From Herbaspirillum aquaticum (GTDB taxonomy: Bacteria > Pseudomonadota > Gammaproteobacteria > Burkholderiales > Burkholderiaceae_D), in NCBI RefSeq assembly GCF_002213425.1, contig NZ_NJGV01000001.1, forward strand, positions 62,001 through 126,000: a stretch of 64,000 bases of DNA, read 5' to 3'. The position numbers and the translations under genes are program-made. Below the pieces are notes generated by a model. The model was given only the letters and a program-made list of their open reading frames with translations. It was not told where the DNA came from and did no database searches. Below are positions 26,238-34,430 of the stretch, piece by piece; the first letter of the stretch is position 1; every line of letters begins with the position of its first letter.

Positions 26238-27095
26238 ATGGCAGCCCCATCCGCAGATACCGATGAACAAAACTTTTGGCCCGGCTATGTCGATTCCATG
26301 GTCAACATGGTCATGTACCTGTTGCTGTTGCTGTTGATCGCCATCCTGGCCATGGCCGTGATGTACTTTTCCATACGTGCCCGAGACGAGGCCAAGGATG
26401 CCAAGGCCACCGAAATGGAGGCGCCAGGCAAACCTTTCCCCAAGGCGCTGCCCGGCCCCAATGCGCTGGCACCGGTCAGTCCCAGTGCTGAGGAACTGCA
26501 TGCCCAGATCGAGCAGATGCGCCAGACGCTCAACAACAACGAGGTCCGCTACAAGGCCGACGTGGCCGAGCTGAAGGAAAAGCTGCGCGAGAGCGACCAG
26601 CGCTTCAAGGCGTCCGGCCTGGCCAAGATCGAGAAGCCCAATCAGAAGGAGCGCGGCAACAACATGAAGTCCACGCCCGAAGCCGACCTGGCCAAGGAAG
26701 GCGCCTCCGAGCGCGTACTCAACGCCAGCGGCACGGCCGGGGCGCTGCCCACCGGCGTGGAGCAGTTTGCCTTGCGGCCCAGCGTGCTGATCGTGCGCTT
26801 CCGTCCAGGTACCGTGGACCTGAATCCGGACGAAGCCAGGCGCATGAATGAGACCTTCGTCAAGCACTTCGAATGGAACCCCGGCGTGGAACAGAACTTC
26901 ACCATTTCCTCGGCGGCCGTCGAGGGCTTGTCGGAGTCCAACCGCATGGCCTTCTATCGCGTGGTGGCGGTGCGTAACCACCTGCTGTCCATCGGTGTGC
27001 CGGCGGCCCGCATCCGCCAGCGCATCGAACCGGTCCCGGCTGCCCGCCAGAGTGGCACGGAAGGCCTGGAAATCCGTATCCAGAAAAGCGAATGA
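26238..27095 (+). CDS. MotB/OmpA-like membrane protein (SiiA-like)
   Basis: A 285-residue single-span protein. The helix (about residues 20-47) is preceded by FWPGYVDSMVNMVMY, in which Asp19 sits where MotB-type stators have their proton-binding Asp. A helical linker (90-160) leads to a C-terminal OmpA-like peptidoglycan-binding domain (VRFRPGTVDLNPDEARRM; SNRMAFYRVVAVRNHLLSIGVPAARI). It is the expected partner of the MotA-like protein at 21381, from which it is separated by the secreted-protein gene. A strong GAAGGAGA site sets the ATG at 26238; the frame is open further upstream but without domain content. Confidence 0.78.
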   Translation: MAAPSADTDEQNFWPGYVDSMVNMVMYLLLLLLIAILAMAVMYFSIRARDEAKDAKATEMEAPGKPFPKALPGPNALAPVSPSAEELHAQIEQMRQTLNNNEVRYKADVAELKEKLRESDQRFKASGLAKIEKPNQKERGNNMKSTPEADLAKEGASERVLNASGTAGALPTGVEQFALRPSVLIVRFRPGTVDLNPDEARRMNETFVKHFEWNPGVEQNFTISSAAVEGLSESNRMAFYRVVAVRNHLLSIGVPAARIRQRIEPVPAARQSGTEGLEIRIQKSE

Positions 27096-27104
27096 GGACG
27101 CCTG

Positions 27105-27497
27105 ATGTCTGACGCCGCAAGTTCCATCGAGGAAGCCCTGGTCGGCAAGACCACTTATACGCTGGACGTGACCCAGGCCGGGACCGCGCTGCGCAAGATT
27201 CCCATCGAAACCATCCGGGACGTGCGCAGCCTCGGCATCGACCTGTTGCTGGTGTTGCGCAGCGGCGGCCAGATCCTGCTGCGCGAAGGCGCGCTGGATG
27301 CGCTGGTGAACCCTGAGCGGCGCCTGGAGTTCAGTGATGGCGTACTGACGTTGCAGCAGATTTTCATGCAGAGCGAGCAGTTCGATTTCCTCAATCAATC
27401 CGGTTCCAGCCTCGGACACGACCACCCTGTGGCCGATGCCGGCGGCCGGCACTGGCCGGAGTGGGTGCCCGCTTCGCCTTATCCGTTCGGAGGTTGA
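27105..27497 (+). CDS. Small protein resembling a BapA-type prefix domain
   Basis: A 130-residue soluble protein. Residues about 18-95 (IPIETIRDVRSLGIDLLLVL, RSGGQILLREGALDAL, then LEFSDGVLTLQQIF) recall the beta-rich prefix domain found at the N-terminus of BapA/LapA-type adhesins, where a D-L-L-L-T-L-x-x-G-x-x-I pattern is typical. Here it is encoded as a separate gene 9 bp after the MotB-like gene, with a GAGGAC site. It may be a periplasmic-side or cytosolic accessory factor of the secretion locus; the homology call is tentative and no signal peptide is seen. The C-terminal 35 residues are polar and Pro/Gly-rich. Confidence 0.5.
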   Translation: MSDAASSIEEALVGKTTYTLDVTQAGTALRKIPIETIRDVRSLGIDLLLVLRSGGQILLREGALDALVNPERRLEFSDGVLTLQQIFMQSEQFDFLNQSGSSLGHDHPVADAGGRHWPEWVPASPYPFGG

Positions 27498-27499
27498 AC

Positions 27500-27886
27500 A
27501 TGGATGCGCCCATTGACAATGACAATGACAACGCGCCGGGATATGCCGTCGGCGGCAGCAAACAAGCCATCGGCGAGCGCCTCAAGGCGACGCGCCATAT
27601 GAGCGGCCTGAACCAGCGCGACTTTGCCAGTCGCCTGGGAACTTCCGGCGCCTACATCAGCTGTGTGGAATTGGGGCACAGCATGCCGGGTGGGCGTTTC
27701 CTGCGATCGCTGCACAGGGAGTTCGACGTCAACATCAACTGGTTGCTGACCGGTTTGGAACAGGAACTGCCGCCACGCCATGGCTTCCATGTCAAGGTAC
27801 TCATCGGTGATTACATCCGCGCGACAGAACGCGGCAAGGCGCTGGTGATGGCGGTAGCGAGCTTCCTGGTCGCCAGGCGCGGCTGA
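27500..27886 (+). CDS. XRE-family HTH regulator (first of a tandem pair)
   Basis: A 128-residue protein with a lambda-Cro/XRE helix-turn-helix at about residues 24-82 (IGERLKATRHMSGLNQRDFASRLGTS, then GAYISCVELGHSMPGG). The start at 27500 follows GGAGG and comes 2 bp after the stop of the prefix-like gene, so it belongs to the secretion operon. It is a paralogue of the gene at 28012, sharing the HSMPGG/KAMPGG turn and an N-WLLTG segment. The C-terminal half is short and lacks a known sensor. Likely a local regulator of the operon; target unknown. Confidence 0.8.
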   Translation: MDAPIDNDNDNAPGYAVGGSKQAIGERLKATRHMSGLNQRDFASRLGTSGAYISCVELGHSMPGGRFLRSLHREFDVNINWLLTGLEQELPPRHGFHVKVLIGDYIRATERGKALVMAVASFLVARRG

Positions 27887-28011
27887 ATATCGCCGCATTG
27901 GCCATTGCCGTGCTTGCCTTCCGGCGGCACGGGTCAGGATAGCGTCAGCAGCACCGTGGGCAACAGGGGTACGGGCGGCGCGAGCGGGTGCGTCCGTACA
28001 GAGGAGAGGAT

Positions 28012-28347
28012 ATGTTCAGTGAAGAAATCGGCGTCCGGATCAAGGAGATCCGGCTCGCCCACGGCCTCAGCCAGCGTGAGCTGGGTCAGCGCCTCAGTAC
28101 CTCCACCGGCCACATCAGCTGGCTGGAGGCCGGCAAGGCCATGCCCGGTGGCGAATTGCTGTTGCAGCTGTACCGGGAATTTGCAGTCGACCTCAACTGG
28201 CTGCTCACCGGCAGCGAGCCGGAAGTCCTGCCGCAGGAAAGCGATGCCGACGTGCGGCAGCTGATCGACCATTACTGCCGCACCGATGTGCAAGGCCGCG
28301 AGATCATCCGCAGCCTGGCCAGCTATGCCGGCCGCACTGGTACCTGA
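28012..28347 (+). CDS. XRE-family HTH regulator (second of a tandem pair)
   Basis: A 111-residue XRE protein; HTH at about residues 4-62 (IGVRIKEIRLAHGLSQRELGQRLSTS, then GHISWLEAGKAMPGG). It aligns over nearly its full length with the gene ending at 27886, so a local duplication is likely. GAGGAGAGGA directly precedes the ATG at 28012; the open frame extends to 27988 but no ribosome site fits there. The 125-bp gap from its paralogue could hold a promoter. Target unknown. Confidence 0.8.
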   Translation: MFSEEIGVRIKEIRLAHGLSQRELGQRLSTSTGHISWLEAGKAMPGGELLLQLYREFAVDLNWLLTGSEPEVLPQESDADVRQLIDHYCRTDVQGREIIRSLASYAGRTGT

Positions 28348-28404
28348 AAGGGCGCCTCCGCACACCTCTTCCTCTTGATGCAGGCGGGGCAGGGCGCCGC
28401 CCGA

Positions 28405-29706
28405 TCATCTTCCCGCCGCATTGGCGGAGGATGCCTGCGTGGCGGCTGCCATGGTGGCTGCGCTTGCCTTGACGTCGCGGTTCAGGCGCCACACCAGCAC
28501 CGAGGCCAGCAGCGTCGTGCCGACAATGACGTAACCGACCACATCGAAATGCTGCAGTTGGCCATTGGGCCCCAGGCTAACGATATGTCCCGCCACGATC
28601 GAGGCCACGCCACCCGAGAGCTGCTGGATCGACGAACTGATCGCATTGAAGGAGCCGCGCTGGGTGGTTGCCGGCACCGATGAGACCAGTGCCTGGAACG
28701 GGATCATGCGCGAGAAGATGCCCAGGAACAGCACTGCGTTCACCAGCACGATCATCGGCACCGTCACCGGCCCCAGATGGGTGTAGATCAGCACCATGAT
28801 GATGGACAGCACCGCACCGAAGACGAAGACGCGGAACTTGCCCACCTTGTCGGCAGCGCGTCCGATCAGGGGACCGAAGGCGATGGTGCACAGGCCGGTC
28901 ACCAGGTAGACCGTGGGCAGGTGATGCAGGTCGATGCCCAGGTTGCCCACCAGGTAGGCGCTGCTGAAGGGCATGAGCATGAAGCCGCCGGTCATCAGCA
29001 GCGCCGTGGTGGCAAAGGCGGTCAGGTAACGCGGTTCCGTGATGGTGTGATAAAGGTGCATCCATGCGGTGTGTTCCTGCTTGAGCTTGAGGTGGCCATC
29101 CACCGGTTGCATCTTGAAGCTGACCACCACACCACCCAGCGCGCCCAGCGCAGCCATGGCCAGGAAGGGGACATGCCAGTTCCACGCGTTGGAGAGGTAG
29201 AGCCCGATCGGAATGCCCAGCACCTGGCTGGCGGCAAAGGCGGTCTGGATGATCCCCATGACGCGTCCGCGCAGGTGCGGCGCGAACAGGTCGGCGGCGA
29301 TGGCCAGGGTGATGGAGCCGATCACGCCGCCGAACAGGCCCGTGACGATGCGCGCCACCAGCAGGCTTTCGAAACTTTGCGCCAGGCCGCACCAGACGGT
29401 CCCCAGCACGAAGCCGCCATAGAAGAACAGCAACAGGCGCTTGCGATCGAAGCGGTCGGCAAAGCCCGCCGTGAGCAGGCCGGAGGCGCCGGCGCTGAAG
29501 GCATAGGCCGACACCACCAGCCCGAACTGCTGCGGCGTGATCTGCATGGCCGGCATGATCACTGCGCCCAGCGGCGACATCAGCATGAAATCAAGAATGA
29601 CCGCAAATTGCAGGAAGGCCAGCAGGCCGACCACGGTCTTCTGGTAGCGGGTGAAGCCGGCCGGGGCGGCGGTATGGCTGGATGGGCTGGGCGGGTGCTG
29701 ACTCAA
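28405..29706 (-). CDS. MFS transporter
   Basis: A 433-residue major facilitator with about 12 transmembrane helices, the motif-A-like GFADRFDRKRLL between TM2 and TM3, and GRAADKVGKFRV in the second half. Substrate unknown; it resembles the AraJ/sugar-efflux type of exporter. I start it at a TTG (29706) because AAGGAG lies 5 bases upstream, and the residues encoded further upstream in the open frame are not transporter-like. The leader has strong hairpins. Confidence 0.82.
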   Translation of the reverse strand: MSQHPPSPSSHTAAPAGFTRYQKTVVGLLAFLQFAVILDFMLMSPLGAVIMPAMQITPQQFGLVVSAYAFSAGASGLLTAGFADRFDRKRLLLFFYGGFVLGTVWCGLAQSFESLLVARIVTGLFGGVIGSITLAIAADLFAPHLRGRVMGIIQTAFAASQVLGIPIGLYLSNAWNWHVPFLAMAALGALGGVVVSFKMQPVDGHLKLKQEHTAWMHLYHTITEPRYLTAFATTALLMTGGFMLMPFSSAYLVGNLGIDLHHLPTVYLVTGLCTIAFGPLIGRAADKVGKFRVFVFGAVLSIIMVLIYTHLGPVTVPMIVLVNAVLFLGIFSRMIPFQALVSSVPATTQRGSFNAISSSIQQLSGGVASIVAGHIVSLGPNGQLQHFDVVGYVIVGTTLLASVLVWRLNRDVKASAATMAAATQASSANAAGR

Positions 29707-29729
29707 AGGGGCTCCTTGGCGTAGGGGAG

Positions 29730-29747
29730 GCCGGCCTTGAGGCCGGC
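29730..29747. promoter_or_regulatory. Hairpin in the leader of the MFS gene
   Basis: GCCGGCC-TTGA-GGCCGGC is a 7-bp perfect stem 24-41 bases before the TTG start, next to its ribosome site. A second inverted repeat, CGCCCTG...CAGGGCG, lies just upstream at about 29758-29790. Together they could form a structured leader; it matches no riboswitch I know. The rest of the 347-bp gap (29707-30053) holds no visible gene. Confidence 0.4.
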
Positions 29748-30053
29748 GCTGTCTTCGCGCCCTGGTCCGGGTGGGGGAATCAGGGCGCTGTGTCTGCGCT
29801 GACGGCTGGCCGCGCGCGATATTGTGCCGCCCGCAAGACATGGTGCATCAGGATCAACGCGCCAGACCGGGCAGGGCGGTTGCAAGAGTAGGCGCAAGCT
29901 CCAGCCAAGGCAAGTCGTTGATGTAAAGAGCGCACGGATGGTCAAGCCACGGTGGACTTGCCATCAGGCACATGAATGACGAAGGGCGAGACCCCCAGGC
30001 CCCGCCCCCAAACCGCAGGTTCTGCCCTGCTGCGGTGAAACTTCACTTCCCCA

Positions 30054-31268
30054 TCACTGCTTGAGCAGGCTGCATTTGGAATCCGCCACCGTGGTGAAGG
30101 CTTGTTCACCCGGGATGGTTTCCAGCAACTTCAGGTAATCCCACGGCTTCTTCGACTCGGCAGGCGACTTCACCTGGTACAGGTACATGTCGTGGATATT
30201 GCGTCCATCCGCGCGGATGTAGCCCTTGTTGTAGAAGTCGTCGATGCGGGTCTTCTTCAACTGCGCCATGACCTTGGTGGCGTCATCGGTACCAATGGCT
30301 TCCACCGCCTTCAAGTAAGTCATCGTGGCCGAATACGCCGCTGCCTGGTGCGTGCTGGGCATTTTCTTCATCTTCTGGAAGAAGCGCTCGGCGAACTTGC
30401 GCGAAGGCTCGTCCTTGTCCCAGTACCAGCTGTCGGTCATCATCAGGCCTTCGGCATTGGCCAGCCCCAGCGCATGGATGTCGTTGATGACCATCAGCAG
30501 CCCCACCAGCTTCATGGTCTTGGTCACGCCGAATTCCTTGGCCGCCTTGATGGAATTGACCGTGTCCTCCCCAGCATTGGCCAGCCCCAGGATCTGTGCC
30601 TTGGAGGCCTGCGCCTGCAGCAGGAAGGAGGACAGGTCCGAGGACTGCGGCGGATGCTTGATCGAGCCCACCACCGTGCCGCCACTGGCCTTGACCACGG
30701 CACTGGTGTCATTGGCCAGCGAATGGCCGAAGGCGTAGTCGGCCACCAGGAAGAACCAGGACTTGCCGCCCTGCTTGATCACGGCGCTGGCCGTGCCCTT
30801 GGCCAGGGCCACGGTGTCGTACTCGTAGTGCACGGTGTAGGGCGTGCATTCCTCGTTGGTCAGGCGCGCGGTACCGGCCCCGATGTTGATGTAGACGCGC
30901 TTCTTTTCGGCCATCACCTTGTTCATCGACAAGGCCGTGGCCGAATTGACGCCGCCGATGAGCATGTCCAGGCCGCGTTCGTCAGCCCATTCACGGGCGC
31001 GGGTGGCGGCGATGTCGGCCTTGTTCTGGTGGTCCGCCGAGAGCACCTCGATGGGTTTGCCCAGCACTTTGCCGCCGTAGTCGGCCACTGCCATGCGGAT
31101 GGCTTCGAGCCCGCCCAGGCCATCGGTGTCGGCATAGGGGCCGGACATGTCGGTGATGAAGCCGATGCGGACCGCGTCGTTGGACACCTGGGCCATGGCC
31201 GGCCCGGCAAAAATGCCTGCGATGGCGCAGGCGGCTGCCAGCTTGCGCAGCGTAGTCGATGGGTTCAT
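30054..31268 (-). CDS. ABC transporter substrate-binding protein, LivJ type
   Basis: A 404-residue periplasmic binding protein of the branched-chain amino-acid (Peripla_BP_6) family. The signal peptide ends at about residue 26 (IAGIFAGPAMAQ). The body begins VRIGFITDMSGPYADTDG, typical of LivJ-like receptors, with NIGAGTARLTNEECTPYTVHYEYDT in the middle. These proteins bind amino acids, amides, aromatic acids and other carboxylates. No permease or ATPase gene is nearby, so it must share one elsewhere. It is 66 bp downstream of mvaA on the same strand, suggesting mevalonate or a related acid as ligand. Strong GAGGAG site. Confidence 0.85.
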   Translation of the reverse strand: MNPSTTLRKLAAACAIAGIFAGPAMAQVSNDAVRIGFITDMSGPYADTDGLGGLEAIRMAVADYGGKVLGKPIEVLSADHQNKADIAATRAREWADERGLDMLIGGVNSATALSMNKVMAEKKRVYINIGAGTARLTNEECTPYTVHYEYDTVALAKGTASAVIKQGGKSWFFLVADYAFGHSLANDTSAVVKASGGTVVGSIKHPPQSSDLSSFLLQAQASKAQILGLANAGEDTVNSIKAAKEFGVTKTMKLVGLLMVINDIHALGLANAEGLMMTDSWYWDKDEPSRKFAERFFQKMKKMPSTHQAAAYSATMTYLKAVEAIGTDDATKVMAQLKKTRIDDFYNKGYIRADGRNIHDMYLYQVKSPAESKKPWDYLKLLETIPGEQAFTTVADSKCSLLKQ

Positions 31269-31334
31269 GCGCTTGTCTCCTCGTTGTTATTGGCCGCCGG
31301 AAGCGGCTCAGGGTCATTCTCCGTGATCGGTACT

Positions 31335-32636
31335 TCAGCCGCGTCGCTCGGCCAGCAGCGACCTGGCGTAATCCACGCGCACATCGTGGCGTGCCACCAT
31401 CTGCTGCACCAGCCATTCCATCTCGTGCGGCTCGGCACCGGCGGCCAGCGCAATATTGCGCGCATGCAGGGCCATGTGGCCGCGCTGTATGCCTTCGGTG
31501 GCCAGCGCGCGCAGGGCCGCCATGTTCTGCGCCAGGCCCACGGCCACTGCCACTTCGGCCAACTCCTGCGCCGATTGCACGCCCAGGATCTTGAGCGCCG
31601 CGCGTGCCGCCGGATGGGTCTTGGTGGCACCGCCCACCAGGCCCACCGGCATGGGAATCTCCAGCGTGCCCACCAGGTCGCCATCGGCAGCGATTTCCCA
31701 GTGCGTCAACGAGGTGTAGCGGCCATGGCGGCAGGCGTAGGCATGGGCACCGGCTTCCACGGCGCGCCAGTCATTGCCGGTGGCGACGATGACCGGATCG
31801 ATGCCGTTCATGATGCCCTTGTTGTGGGTCGCTGCGCGGTAGGGGTCGACGGCAGCAAATTCATAGGCATCGACGATGCCATCGATGACTTCCTCGCCAC
31901 TGTACGCGTTGGTGGCCAGCACCTCTGCAGAAACCTTCACCCTGGCCCTTGCCAGCCGCAGGTCGGCCAGGTTGGAGAGGATGCGCAGCCGCACCTTGCC
32001 GCCGGTGATTTCCTCGATATGGCCGGCCACTGCCTCGGCCATGGTGTTGACGGTATTGGCGCCCATGGCATCGCGCACATCCACGATCAGGTGGGTCACC
32101 ACCATGGCGCCGCGCCGGGTGTCCGGGAAGACGTGCACCTCAATGTCCCGGCAGCCGCCGCCCAAGTCGTTGAGCAGCTTGTCGCGGCTGTTGGCGATGT
32201 CGATGATGGCCTGGCGGTCCTTGAGGATGGCCAGCCGGGCTCCATGCGGATCGGTCACCCCGAGCAGCTGGATCTGGGCGCGCATGAGCGGCGTGCTGCT
32301 GGAGGTCTGGAAGCCGCCGCAGGCCCGCACCAGCTTGGCCATGAAGGAGGCGGCGGCCACCACCGAGGGTTCTTCGACGGCCATCGGCACCAGCACGTCG
32401 CGGCCGTTGAGCTGGAAGTAGCCTGCCACGCCCAGCGGCAGCTGGAAGGTGCCGACCACGTTCTCGATCATGCCATCGGCCGTGGCCAGCGGCAGGCCGC
32501 CAGGTTGCCCCAGCAAGGCTTGCTCGCCTCCTCCCAGTCCGGCCAGGCGGGCGATTTCCGCCAGGCGCTGCGGCGGGGTCAGGGTGCGGAATCCGGGCAG
32601 TCGCGAATCGCTGGCGGAGTGGGTGTCACTGTGCAT
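31335..32636 (-). CDS. mvaA: Class II (degradative) hydroxymethylglutaryl-CoA reductase
   Basis: A 433-residue class II HMG-CoA reductase, which interconverts mevalonate and HMG-CoA with NAD(P). Visible: [17 protein letters not shown] with catalytic Glu, [30 protein letters not shown] (nucleotide site), [20 protein letters not shown] with catalytic Lys and Asp, and [11 protein letters not shown] with the catalytic His. The MEP genes ispD and ispF in the same window imply this enzyme is catabolic. The start at 32636 is preceded by GAGAGAC; upstream extension is not family-like. It is divergent from a MocR regulator and followed by a binding-protein gene. Confidence 0.92.
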   Translation of the reverse strand: MHSDTHSASDSRLPGFRTLTPPQRLAEIARLAGLGGGEQALLGQPGGLPLATADGMIENVVGTFQLPLGVAGYFQLNGRDVLVPMAVEEPSVVAAASFMAKLVRACGGFQTSSSTPLMRAQIQLLGVTDPHGARLAILKDRQAIIDIANSRDKLLNDLGGGCRDIEVHVFPDTRRGAMVVTHLIVDVRDAMGANTVNTMAEAVAGHIEEITGGKVRLRILSNLADLRLARARVKVSAEVLATNAYSGEEVIDGIVDAYEFAAVDPYRAATHNKGIMNGIDPVIVATGNDWRAVEAGAHAYACRHGRYTSLTHWEIAADGDLVGTLEIPMPVGLVGGATKTHPAARAALKILGVQSAQELAEVAVAVGLAQNMAALRALATEGIQRGHMALHARNIALAAGAEPHEMEWLVQQMVARHDVRVDYARSLLAERRG

Positions 32637-32740
32637 GCGCTTGTCTCTCTTTTGGTCGTGATATGAAAGCTTGTGAAAGGGCAGCGCTTGCAGCGGCCCT
32701 CTCCAGCGCTGGCAGAATAACAAGGGTGTACCATTACGCA

Positions 32741-32779
32741 TGGGTACAGTTGGTGCCAACAGCGCTGCAACTGTACCCA
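32741..32779. promoter_or_regulatory. 12-bp inverted repeat in the mvaA-MocR divergent promoter
   Basis: TGGGTACAGTTG (32741-32752) and its exact complement (32768-32779) are separated by 15 bp, with a related word GGGTGTACCAT just to the left. Located between the starts of mvaA (32636) and the regulator (32818), it is the likely MocR-type binding site. Confidence 0.65.
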
Positions 32780-32817
32780 AGACAATCCCTTTGCATTGCA
32801 GCAAGATTCGATCACCC

Positions 32818-34215
32818 ATGGCCCCAGCCCCGACCCTCACCCTGACCCGGACACTGGTGGAACTGATCCGCCGCCAGATCACCGAGGGCGCCTATGCCCC
32901 GGGCAGCCGCCTGCCGTCCATTCGCGCGCTGGCGGACCAGCATGGCTGCGCCAAGAACACCATCGTCAACGTCTTCGAGGAATTGACGGCGCAGGGCGTG
33001 GTGGAGCCCCGGCGCGGCTCCGGCTTCTTCGTTTGTGCCACGCCGCCGCGTCCCAAGGAGGAAGAGGAGGGCAGCCTGAGCCGCGCCATGGACGTGGTCT
33101 GGCTCATGCGTGAACAGTTGAAGCACGACCCCGGCCACCTGCGCCTGGGCGATGGCTTCCCGCCGGTGGAGTGGCTGCACGACGTGCGGCTGGACAAGTT
33201 CCACCAGAAGGTGGTGCGCACCGGCATGGGTGCACTGTTCGGCTACGGCAGCCGCTTTGGCTACCTGCCGCTGCGCCAGCACCTGGTGCAGAAGCTGGCC
33301 CAGCATGGCATCGAGGCTGCTACCAGCCAGATCGTGCTGACCCATGGCGCCAACCAGGCGCTGGACATCGTGATCCGCAACTTCATCCGCCCCGGCGACC
33401 GCGTGCTGGTCGATGAGCCGGGCTACTACATGTTGTATGGCAAGTTGAAGCTGTCGGGGGCGCGCATCATCGGCATTCCCCGCCACGCCGACGGGCCCGA
33501 CCTGGAGGTACTGGAGCGCGAGTTGAAGCGCCCGGGCAAGGCGCCCCTGTTCTTCACCCAGTCGCTGGCGCACAATCCCACGGCGTCCGACACCGCGCCC
33601 CACAAGGCCCACCAGATCCTGCAGCTGGCCGACCGCTACGATGCCCTCATCGTGGAAAACGATGCCTTCGCCGACTTCAAGCCCGCCACCGCGCCGCGCA
33701 TCGCCACCCTCGACCAGTTGCGCCGCACGCTCTACATCGGCAGTTTTTCCAAGTCGGTCTCGGCGGCGCTGCGGGTCGGTTTCATCGCCTGTCACCGGGA
33801 CCTGGCCAGCGACCTGGCCGACATCAAGATGCTGGTGCACATGAGCAGTTCCGAATACTGCGAGCGCACGCTCGATGTGATCCTCTCCGATGGCCATTTC
33901 AGCCGCCACACGGCGCGACTGCGCGATCGCCTGCAGCAGGCGACCGACGCCGCCTGCCGGCAGTTGCAGCAGCTGGGCGCGGAGCTGTTCTGCGCACCCC
34001 AGCAATCGATGTACCTGTGGGCGAGGTTTCCCGGCTTTGCCGACGCCAAGCCATTGGCGCAGGCCTTGCTGGCGCATCATGTGGTGTTGGCGCCGGGCAG
34101 CATCTTTCATGTCGAGCCTGAGCAGGCAGTGCCCTGGTCGCGCTTCAACGTCGGCCTGCTGTCGGATCCGCGATTTGCCGCCGCGATGGCCGGCTTGCTG
34201 GATCGACAAGCCTGA
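32818..34215 (+). CDS. MocR/PdxR-type regulator (GntR HTH fused to aminotransferase fold)
   Basis: A 465-residue fusion. Residues about 8-72 are a GntR winged helix ([25 protein letters not shown], then [26 protein letters not shown]). The rest is a fold-type I aminotransferase domain with the PLP-lysine motif [17 protein letters not shown] and the VENDAFADF Asp. These proteins are usually effector-sensing regulators rather than enzymes. The divergent position from mvaA and the inverted repeat between them suggest control of the mevalonate module. The ATG at 32818 gives the normal MocR N-terminus; the frame is open to 32740. Confidence 0.87.
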   Translation: MAPAPTLTLTRTLVELIRRQITEGAYAPGSRLPSIRALADQHGCAKNTIVNVFEELTAQGVVEPRRGSGFFVCATPPRPKEEEEGSLSRAMDVVWLMREQLKHDPGHLRLGDGFPPVEWLHDVRLDKFHQKVVRTGMGALFGYGSRFGYLPLRQHLVQKLAQHGIEAATSQIVLTHGANQALDIVIRNFIRPGDRVLVDEPGYYMLYGKLKLSGARIIGIPRHADGPDLEVLERELKRPGKAPLFFTQSLAHNPTASDTAPHKAHQILQLADRYDALIVENDAFADFKPATAPRIATLDQLRRTLYIGSFSKSVSAALRVGFIACHRDLASDLADIKMLVHMSSSEYCERTLDVILSDGHFSRHTARLRDRLQQATDAACRQLQQLGAELFCAPQQSMYLWARFPGFADAKPLAQALLAHHVVLAPGSIFHVEPEQAVPWSRFNVGLLSDPRFAAAMAGLLDRQA

Positions 34216-34430
34216 ATTCCCGCATGCTGGGGCGTTTTGCGGTGCATTTCCGTGCCCGCCGGAAGAGAGCCGCCATTGCACGTCTGTTCGGGGTTTAGTT
34301 GCCTTGTCCCGCTTGCCTGTGCGTGCCATAGTGCTCATCGATGGCAGTGGGGACTGCCGTCGTGACAACAATAATCAAGATGACAATGCGCAGGCGCCGC
34401 CCCGTAGCCTGCGCTAGGGACGGAAAACAC

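Noticed and set aside
21381-27095. Zorya (ZorAB) anti-phage defence
   Set aside because: MotA/MotB-like genes with a long tail recall ZorAB, but there is no ZorC/D/E; the neighbours are type I secretion genes.
31335-32636. mvaA as part of mevalonate-route isoprenoid synthesis
   Set aside because: No HMG-CoA synthase or kinases nearby, the protein is class II, and ispD/ispF of the MEP route are present.
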